Positions 57,165 through 62,763 of a stretch of 62,763 nucleotides of DNA are shown piece by piece. The translations under genes and the position numbers were made by a program. The stretch comes from Zetaproteobacteria bacterium CG1_02_55_237. GTDB taxonomy: Bacteria > Pseudomonadota > Zetaproteobacteria > Mariprofundales > Mariprofundaceae. The notes below the pieces were generated by a model, which saw only the letters and a list, made by a program, of their open reading frames with translations, did no database searches and was not told the DNA's origin. The first letter of the stretch is position 1. Each line of letters begins with the position of its first letter. The stretch is taken from NCBI GenBank assembly GCA_001871195.1, contig MNXA01000019.1, positions 1 through 62,763 on the forward strand. The letters run 5' to 3'.

Positions 57165-59864
57165 ATGAGCAAAAAGTCCCTGCCCCCATCAGTGATCGGC
57201 TGTAATAGAGAGGCTCTTCTCAAGGCATTAGCTGCAACTGAAGAAGGAATAAGCAGCGCAGAGGCCAAAACACGTCAGCGGCGATATGGTAAAAACCAGA
57301 TTGTTTTTCACCCAGCACAATCGCAACTGATAATGCTACTCAAGGAATTCACGGCACTCTTTCCGATGTTATTGCTGGCCGCCTCCCTGCTCGCCTTTTT
57401 TGCCCACTACCTCAGCCCCGGCGAAGGCTATGAACTGATCGGTATCGCGTTAGCAGTTGTCGTGATCCTGAATGCGCTGGTGTCTTTCTATCAGAATCAC
57501 AAGGTCGAAAAACTGATGCTTTCCTTCCTCGACTTCATCCCCAAGCAGGTGGCACTGCTGCGCAATGGCGAGAAGGTCGTACTTGATGCCAATGAGGTGG
57601 TGCCAGGCGATATCCTGCTCTTGCAGGAAGGCGACAAAATCCCTGCGGACGGGGTCATCCTCGAGATGAATCAGCTACTGGTGGATGAATCGATTCTCAC
57701 CGGCGAGTCGGAACCACTGAACAAATCAGCCCTCGATGCGGTTGTGGATGAGACATGTCTGGTCAGTTCGGGAGCCACGGTCCTCAAGGGCAATGCCATC
57801 ATCCTGATCACCCGAACCGGCCGGGACACGAGCCTCGGCAGCATCTCCAGACTCTCGCAGGAAGTGAAGAACGATCTCACACCCATGCAGGAGGAGATAC
57901 AGAACTTTGTCCGCAAGATCACCTGGCTGGCGCTGGGAATCGGCATCTCATTTTTCATTCTGGGCTTTTTCATCGGCAATCCATTCTGGACCAATCTTGT
58001 TTTCGCCATCGGCATCATCGTTGCCAACGTGCCTGAAGGATTACTGCCAACCGTCACCCTCGCCCTGACCCAATCCTCGCTGCGCATGGGTAAATGCAAT
58101 GCCGTTGTGAAAAACATCCTCTCAGTCGAAACCCTCGGCAGCACGACAGTGATCTGTACGGATAAAACCGGAACCCTGACACGCAACCAGTTACACGTTG
58201 AAAAGGCCTACCTCGATTTCACCGAGGTCGATGCGGAGAATGCTGAGGGCTTCAAAAATAACCGTGCAGCACGGACCTTTCTTGAAATCATAGCCCTGTG
58301 CAACGACGTCATTTCAGTCAATCACAACGGCAATCACGGACAGGATAAATTTAAAGGCGACCCTACCGAAACAGCCATGGCAACCTATGCAGACAAACTT
58401 GCCGGATTCGATGCGCTGCGCAGCACCTTTGAACTCAAGCACAACCGGCCGTTTGATTCGGATAACAAGTACATGTCATCCACTCACGCCACGCAGGGCG
58501 GCACCCTGTTCATGACCGTCAAGGGAGCACCCAACAAGATCATCTCCCTCTGCACACAGGTGCACAGCGAGGGTCTGGTGAGGGCTTTGCGTGACGACGA
58601 GCGTGAACATCTCATCCAGCAGGCCAATCACTATGCCGGGCAGGGCTTGCGCCTGCTGGCACTGGCTTATCGCGTGGTCGAGCAAGCGGATGCTGAAGCC
58701 GAAGAACTGGTCTTTGTCGGGCTCGTAGCGATGGTTGATCCGCCCCGTCGCGAGGTGCCTGCTGCGGTCGCCGCCTGTAAGAGCGCTGGAATTCGCATTA
58801 TCGTGATCAGCGGTGATAAAGCCGAAACCGTCAACTATATCGCCCGCAAGCTGGGCATCGTCAGCAATCCGCGCGTCATCGAAGGACCCGAGCTGGCTGC
58901 CATGAGTCCGGAAAACTTATGCTCAGCCCTGACCAAAGAGGTGGTATTTGCCCGCATTGCCCCCGAACAAAAGCTCATCATCGTCGAATCCCTGAAAAGC
59001 ATGGGCGAGGTTGTGGCGGTCACCGGCGATGGCGTGAATGATGCGCCGGCCTTGAAGCGGGCCGATATCGGCGTCTCGATGGGTCTGCATGGCACCGATG
59101 TGGCCAAGGAGGCCTCCGACATCATTCTGCTGGACGACAATTTCGCCACCATCATCAAGGCCATTGAAGAAGGCCGCACGGTGTATGACAACATCAAAAA
59201 ATTCATCACCTATATCCTGACCAGCAACATCCCTGAGATACTGCCATTTATTGCCTATGTGCTGCTGCCGATTCCCCTGCCCATCACCGTCATCCAGATC
59301 CTCGCTATCGACCTGATCACCGACATGATTCCCGCCATCGGGCTCGGCAATGAACCGCCGGAGGCCGATACCATGCAGCGGCCACCGCGCAGCAGAAATG
59401 AACGACTGGTCAGCTTCCGTACGTTTGTGCGCAGCTATGCCATTGTCGGCCCGGCCGAGGCAGCTTTGGCTTTTGCTGCATTTTTTGTTGTCCTCTCCAG
59501 CGGCGGCTGGAGCTGGGGGGAGGCGTTACCCAAAGATGCTGCGCTTCATCTGCAGGCGTCCGGGGCGTTTCTGGCCACCATCATTTTTTGCCAAATCGGC
59601 AACGTGATGGCCTGTCGCACCAATCGCCAGAGTGCTCTGCCCTATCTGGCACGGCTCAATGTCTGGATCACGCTGGGAGTACTGGTTGAAATCAGCTTTA
59701 TTCTCGCCATCGTCTACATTCCATTCCTGAACCCCATCTTCTCCACGGCAGCCATTTCCATTCCCACATGGGGAATGATTCTGCTGTCGCCATTCGTGAT
59801 CTTCTTGATTGAAGAAATGAGGAAACTATTAGTACGCAGGGGATTAAACTGGCTGTCCGTATAA
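57165..59864 (+). CDS. P-type cation ATPase of the Na+,K+-ATPase-like (IIC) type
   Basis: An 899-residue pump. It has TGESEP (actuator), the phosphorylation site CTDKTGTLTRNQ (D333), KGAPNKI and TGDGVNDAPALKRADIG. The cation site helices match the Na+,K+-ATPase rather than SERCA: NVPEGLLPTVT (288-298) in M4, YILTSNIPEILPF in M5 and DLITDMIPAIGLGNE in M6. The C-terminus FLIEEMRKLLVRR also resembles it. In M8 the position of the animal site III Asp is Asn813 (CQIGNV). The ion is unknown; there is no beta subunit. It converges with rpoH, 3 bp apart. Confidence 0.93.
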   Translation: MSKKSLPPSVIGCNREALLKALAATEEGISSAEAKTRQRRYGKNQIVFHPAQSQLIMLLKEFTALFPMLLLAASLLAFFAHYLSPGEGYELIGIALAVVVILNALVSFYQNHKVEKLMLSFLDFIPKQVALLRNGEKVVLDANEVVPGDILLLQEGDKIPADGVILEMNQLLVDESILTGESEPLNKSALDAVVDETCLVSSGATVLKGNAIILITRTGRDTSLGSISRLSQEVKNDLTPMQEEIQNFVRKITWLALGIGISFFILGFFIGNPFWTNLVFAIGIIVANVPEGLLPTVTLALTQSSLRMGKCNAVVKNILSVETLGSTTVICTDKTGTLTRNQLHVEKAYLDFTEVDAENAEGFKNNRAARTFLEIIALCNDVISVNHNGNHGQDKFKGDPTETAMATYADKLAGFDALRSTFELKHNRPFDSDNKYMSSTHATQGGTLFMTVKGAPNKIISLCTQVHSEGLVRALRDDEREHLIQQANHYAGQGLRLLALAYRVVEQADAEAEELVFVGLVAMVDPPRREVPAAVAACKSAGIRIIVISGDKAETVNYIARKLGIVSNPRVIEGPELAAMSPENLCSALTKEVVFARIAPEQKLIIVESLKSMGEVVAVTGDGVNDAPALKRADIGVSMGLHGTDVAKEASDIILLDDNFATIIKAIEEGRTVYDNIKKFITYILTSNIPEILPFIAYVLLPIPLPITVIQILAIDLITDMIPAIGLGNEPPEADTMQRPPRSRNERLVSFRTFVRSYAIVGPAEAALAFAAFFVVLSSGGWSWGEALPKDAALHLQASGAFLATIIFCQIGNVMACRTNRQSALPYLARLNVWITLGVLVEISFILAIVYIPFLNPIFSTAAISIPTWGMILLSPFVIFLIEEMRKLLVRRGLNWLSV

Positions 59865-59867
59865 AGC

Positions 59868-60662
59868 TTAGTTGACGAATTCCTTCATCTGCTGCATGGC
59901 CCGCGCTTCAAGCTGGCGTACACGCTCGATGGATACACCGAACTCCTCGGACAATTCCTTCAGGGTGGCCGGGGTTTCGGACAAATGACGGCGCTCAACG
60001 ATCACGCGGTCGCGCTCACTCAGATTGCTCATGGCCGCATGCAACACCGAGCGGCGATGTGCCTGCCAGTCATCCTCAATCACTGCCTCTTCCGGGCTTG
60101 CCTCTGGTGCGGGCAAAGCGGCCAGCACAAGCTGCCCTTCCTCGCTTGCATCCAGCGACATATCGCGCTGGGTAAACGCGGCAGCGGCTTCCTGATACTG
60201 ATTGCCCGACATGCCGTACTCGGCACCCACTTCATCGGCATGCTCGCCATCAAGTGCGGCAATGGCATTCTTCGCCTTCTGCAGACCGGCAAAAATCTTG
60301 CGCTGCAGCTTGTTGGTACCAAGCTTGACGATACTCCACGAATCAAGAATGAAGTCGTGAATAGCGGCACGGATCCACCACGAAGCATAGGTCATCAAAC
60401 GGAAGCCACGCTCCGGATCAAAACGTTTAACCGCCTGCATCAGGCCAATCGTGCCTTCCTGAATCAGATCCATTTCGGGCAAGCCGAAATGGCGATATTC
60501 GCGGGCAATGGCTGCCACAGCATAGAGATTGGCACACACCAACTGGCGCGCGGCATCACGATCATGATGCTCACGCCAGCGGCGGGCCAGATCGGCCTCC
60601 GACTCGCGGTCCAGGCGGGGCGAACGACGAATATCCCTGTAAAAAAGGGACAGACTGTTCAT
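59868..60662 (-). CDS. rpoH: Heat-shock sigma factor sigma-32
   Basis: Directs RNA polymerase to heat-shock promoters. It has the region 2 core LVCANLYAVAAIAREYRHFG, LIQEGTIGLMQAVKRFDPERG, FRLMTYASWWIRAAI, the RpoH box NKLQRKIFAGLQKAK and region 4 ATLKELSEEFGVSIERVRQL. 264 residues from MNSLSLFYRD, which follows GGAG; upstream in-frame ATGs at 60680 and 60689, nearer AGGAGG, would add 6 or 9 residues. It follows ftsX, the usual ftsE-ftsX-rpoH order. Confidence 0.93.
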   Translation of the reverse strand: MNSLSLFYRDIRRSPRLDRESEADLARRWREHHDRDAARQLVCANLYAVAAIAREYRHFGLPEMDLIQEGTIGLMQAVKRFDPERGFRLMTYASWWIRAAIHDFILDSWSIVKLGTNKLQRKIFAGLQKAKNAIAALDGEHADEVGAEYGMSGNQYQEAAAAFTQRDMSLDASEEGQLVLAALPAPEASPEEAVIEDDWQAHRRSVLHAAMSNLSERDRVIVERRHLSETPATLKELSEEFGVSIERVRQLEARAMQQMKEFVN

Positions 60663-60719
60663 TTCCACTCCAGCTAGCATCAAGCACATTCCTCCTGAAA
60701 CTGTTTACCTGCCTCAATC

Positions 60720-60749
60720 ATTGTAGATTATCTGGCACTTATCTGTAAA
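60720..60749 (-). promoter_or_regulatory. Putative sigma-70 promoter of rpoH
   Basis: On the minus strand TTTACA and TACAAT are separated by 18 bases, five of six matches to each consensus. The -35 box lies inside the spacer of the CIRCE-like element, so a bound repressor would block it. The predicted start lies about 50 bases before the rpoH ATG. Confidence 0.6.
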
Positions 60750-60758
60750 GAGTGCTAA
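60732..60758. promoter_or_regulatory. CIRCE-like HrcA operator upstream of rpoH
   Basis: CTGGCACTT-N9-GAGTGCTAA. The right arm matches the CIRCE half-site in all nine positions; the left arm matches TTAGCACTC in six of nine; the 9-base spacer is exact. The site overlaps the rpoH -35 region, so the HrcA repressor may hold rpoH down. hrcA is not in the window. Confidence 0.65.
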
Positions 60759-60782
60759 TGCTGGAGGCCTCCGGCCGGTGCG

Positions 60783-61676
60783 TCAAGCCGCAGAGGTGTT
60801 CTCTGAGGCCATGCGGGTGGTGGCCAGCAGGGCGCCAAGCCAGCCGACCAGTGCGCCGCCAAGCAACAGGGGCAGGAAAAGAGCAAAGCCGCTGACATCG
60901 GCATTCAACTGCTGCAGCCAGTCCCCGACAGCGATTAAAGGCGGCCACAACAACAGCCATGCGAACATCCCCGCGCCAGCGCCAAGCAAACCGCCCTCAA
61001 GCAGAAACGGCATGCGCACAAACCATTCGCCAGCCCCCAACAGGCGCATCAGTTGCACCTCATCGGCCCGCGCCAGCAGGGTCATGCGCAGGGTGTTGGA
61101 GATAATAATGATCATGGCCAGGCCAATAATCAGCGTGCCAAACCACAATAAACTTTCCACACGCGCTATCACGCGTTGTGCCTGCACCAGATGCGCCTCG
61201 CCCTGATTGATGCTCGCTCCGAAGGCCTTGGCCGTGTCGGCCAGATCGGCATAGAGAAATTCCCCGCCATGCAGACCCGGGGTTACCTCAATAGTTCCAG
61301 GCAGTGCAGCCAGCAGCTCCCGGGCCACGCCTGCAGAACCGCCCAGCCATGTATCCAGCCATGTGCGGGTCTCTTCAATAGGCACGATACGTACCCCGGC
61401 TACGCCCGGCACCTTGGCCAGTTTATCGGCCAGCGCCTGCAGGCGCGGTGCATCGGCCTGTTCTAGGTAGATATGGAAACGAATGTCCTGCCGCCAACCC
61501 TGCGTCCACGACGAGCCGGCCTGCAGGCCCAACCAGAGCAGGCCGACTGCCCACAGTGCAATGCAAACAATGACCAGCGCCAACCACTGATGCAGGCCAA
61601 ACGGTGGCAGGGAAAAGCCGCCGGGCAGGCGGGGCATCGTGCGTTCCTGCAAGCCGTTGTCAGATTTCCGGAACAT
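60783..61676 (-). CDS. ftsX: Cell division permease FtsX
   Basis: Membrane partner of FtsE that activates amidases at the septum. One N-terminal membrane segment (WLALVIVCIALWAVGLLWLG), a periplasmic domain (DIRFHIYLEQADAPRLQALA, VRIVPIEETRTWL) and three C-terminal segments (FGTLIIGLAMIIIISNTLRM) with the RADEVQLMRLLGAGEWFVR coupling loop. 297 residues from MFRKSDNG, which follows GAGGAAGAG; the gene overlaps ftsE by 17 bp. Confidence 0.92.
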   Translation of the reverse strand: MFRKSDNGLQERTMPRLPGGFSLPPFGLHQWLALVIVCIALWAVGLLWLGLQAGSSWTQGWRQDIRFHIYLEQADAPRLQALADKLAKVPGVAGVRIVPIEETRTWLDTWLGGSAGVARELLAALPGTIEVTPGLHGGEFLYADLADTAKAFGASINQGEAHLVQAQRVIARVESLLWFGTLIIGLAMIIIISNTLRMTLLARADEVQLMRLLGAGEWFVRMPFLLEGGLLGAGAGMFAWLLLWPPLIAVGDWLQQLNADVSGFALFLPLLLGGALVGWLGALLATTRMASENTSAA

Positions 61677-62376
61677 AGGACTCTTCCTCTTGCGCGCGCA
61701 CCTTGCCCTGCACGAAATGCAACTCCTCGGCCAATGCGCCGGCATGCAGGCGGAAAATGTCGCCCGGATGCGTATCCAGCAAATGCAGATCGTGGGTGGC
61801 CATGATAACCGTGCTCCCCTGCCGGTTCAGTTCCATCAGATAATCCATCACATGCCTTGCCGTGCCGATATCCAGATTGCCGGTTGGCTCATCGGCCAGA
61901 ATCAACGAAGGCTTGGTGCTCATGGCACGCGCAATAGCCACACGCTGCTGCTCACCGCCGGATAACGCCTCGGGAAAAGACCACAGGCGATCCTTCAGGC
62001 CGACAAATTCAAGCACCTTTTCAGCGCGCGCCACCAGCCTGTCCGGTTTCCAGCCCTGCACGCGCAGCGGCAGGGCAACATTTTCGAACACGGTACGCGA
62101 AAAAAGCAGGCGGTGATCCTGAAAAATGATGCCGATATCACGCCGCAACTTGCGAATCTGGCTTTGCCCTGCGCTGCGCACGTCCACACCCTGCACCGTC
62201 AGCTGTCCAGAACTGGGCCGTACCCCGCCATACAGACAGCGCAACAGCGACGACTTGCCGGCGCCGCTTTCGCCTGTCAGATAGGCAAAACGCCCTTTTT
62301 CAATGTTCATGGTCATGCCGGAAAGCGCTGTTTTACCGGTCGGGTAACGGAGCATCAGACGGTTCATTTGAATCAT
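61660..62376 (-). CDS. ftsE: Cell division ATP-binding protein FtsE
   Basis: ABC ATPase driving FtsX. It has [19 protein letters not shown] (Walker A), [16 protein letters not shown] (Q-loop), [20 protein letters not shown] (signature) and [12 protein letters not shown] (Walker B). 238 residues. First gene of ftsE-ftsX-rpoH. Upstream lies about 100 bp without features and then the end of the right-hand insertion sequence. Confidence 0.95.
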   Translation of the reverse strand: MIQMNRLMLRYPTGKTALSGMTMNIEKGRFAYLTGESGAGKSSLLRCLYGGVRPSSGQLTVQGVDVRSAGQSQIRKLRRDIGIIFQDHRLLFSRTVFENVALPLRVQGWKPDRLVARAEKVLEFVGLKDRLWSFPEALSGGEQQRVAIARAMSTKPSLILADEPTGNLDIGTARHVMDYLMELNRQGSTVIMATHDLHLLDTHPGDIFRLHAGALAEELHFVQGKVRAQEEESYVPEI

Positions 62377-62478
62377 CGGGCAACGGTAACCGGCAGCATG
62401 CGGGTTGTCAGCATCGCAACTGTCAGCATCTCAACCGCCAGACACGCAATCGTTCACCACTGTGTTGGCAACAAATAG

Positions 62479-62515
62479 AGTTGTCCGGTTTTAGAGCACA
62501 AGGGTTGTCCGGTTT
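62479..62515. repeat. Inner end of the right ISNCY copy with two TTGTCCGG repeats
   Basis: AGTTGTCCGGTT at 62479-62490 is the complement of the left-edge repeat. GTTGTCCGGTTT at 62504-62515 is a second direct copy. They lie between ftsE and the transposase stop. The outer copy is the likely IS terminus; the inner may be a transposase binding site. Confidence 0.55.
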
Positions 62516-62524
62516 GGTTTTGGT

Positions 62525-62763
62525 TCATATTGCTGCCTTCAGCCTTGGTAGTGGTAGTTCCGGCTTGCTGGCCTTGGGCTTCAGAAGAGGCTGAAACTCG
62601 GCGAGTTTTCTTGGCCCGTGGAAGATGGCCATGCTGCCATCGGTATAGCAGTGAACACGCACTCTGGCTTTGACATAATGGTGTCGGTATTCATTGCTGG
62701 GGATTTGCAGGGTTCTGCCCTCAAAGCTGACGGTGTTGTCTTTGTTGACTGTGCGTTCGTGCT
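62525..62763 (-). CDS. ISNCY-type transposase, C-terminal fragment cut by window edge
   Basis: The minus strand reads HERTVNKDNTVSFEGRTLQI, then YRHHYVKARVRVHCYTDGS and MAIFHGPRKLAEF, followed by a basic tail and TGA. This is the typical end of ISNCY transposases, after the catalytic core. The gene is cut by the window edge, so only 78 codons are visible. It matches the family of the N-terminal piece at the left edge and has the same orientation. Confidence 0.8.
   Translation of the reverse strand, partial: HERTVNKDNTVSFEGRTLQIPSNEYRHHYVKARVRVHCYTDGSMAIFHGPRKLAEFQPLLKPKASKPELPLPRLKAAI

Overview
The window is a 62.8-kb, gene-dense stretch of chromosome from a Gram-negative proteobacterium. 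It carries a full lipid A/core LPS pathway, Lol lipoprotein genes, ftsE-ftsX-rpoH, glnB/glnA/glnE control, and proteobacterial gene orders such as lolB-ispE-tRNA-prs-rplY-pth-ychF. RNase J, a copper nitrite reductase, an RquA-like protein and a CIRCE-like operator in front of rpoH fit no enteric model. A zetaproteobacterium (Mariprofundus-like) or an early-branching gamma/beta-like lineage is my best guess; this is inference, not shown directly.

Both edges cut through ISNCY-type transposase genes on the minus strand: a 5' end at the left, a 3' end at the right. The window probably stops where a repeated insertion sequence broke the assembly.

Layout. 0.3-0.9 kb: tRNA-Ser, a tRNA-tail repeat and SRP RNA. 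0.9-6.4 kb: dnaX-ybaB-recR-polA. 6.5-21 kb: a plus-strand LPS cluster of overlapping genes: a polyprenol-sugar synthase with an ArnT-like transferase, waaA, lpxK, a Trm112-like gene, a lipid A acyltransferase, waaF, waaC, a third GT9 heptosyltransferase, further glycosyltransferases and methyltransferases, and waaL. 21-25 kb (minus): lptF, nagZ and a DppBC-type permease pair. 25.4-34.2 kb (plus): JAMM protease, TPR protein, lolB, ispE, tRNA-Gln, prs, rplY, pth, ychF, then a membrane methyltransferase-like gene and an rquA-like gene. 34.3-46.2 kb (minus): outer-membrane porin, nirK behind an FNR/Dnr box, a tandem pair of unknown membrane proteins, crcB, rarA, a FadL-type porin, lolA, ftsK, RNase J and pyrE. 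46.3-57 kb: HAD phosphatase, alpha/beta hydrolase, pepA, glnE, glnA, glnB, nadE, queA. 57-62.4 kb: a P-type ATPase of the Na+,K+-ATPase (IIC) type facing rpoH, ftsX and ftsE.

The envelope theme is strong: LPS is built, glycosylated, polymer-ligated and exported (LptF), and lipoproteins are carried (LolA, LolB). The nitrogen theme is GlnB-GlnA-GlnE with a PII-linked NadE. NirK, its FNR-type site and the RquA-like protein point to life at low oxygen. I found no clear new multi-gene defence or biosynthetic system. The observations most worth following are tRNA-tail repeat elements that copy the neighbouring tRNA 3' end, an ispE stop codon inside tRNA-Gln, the CIRCE-like site at rpoH, the Na+,K+-ATPase-like pump, and the RquA-like and tandem membrane genes.
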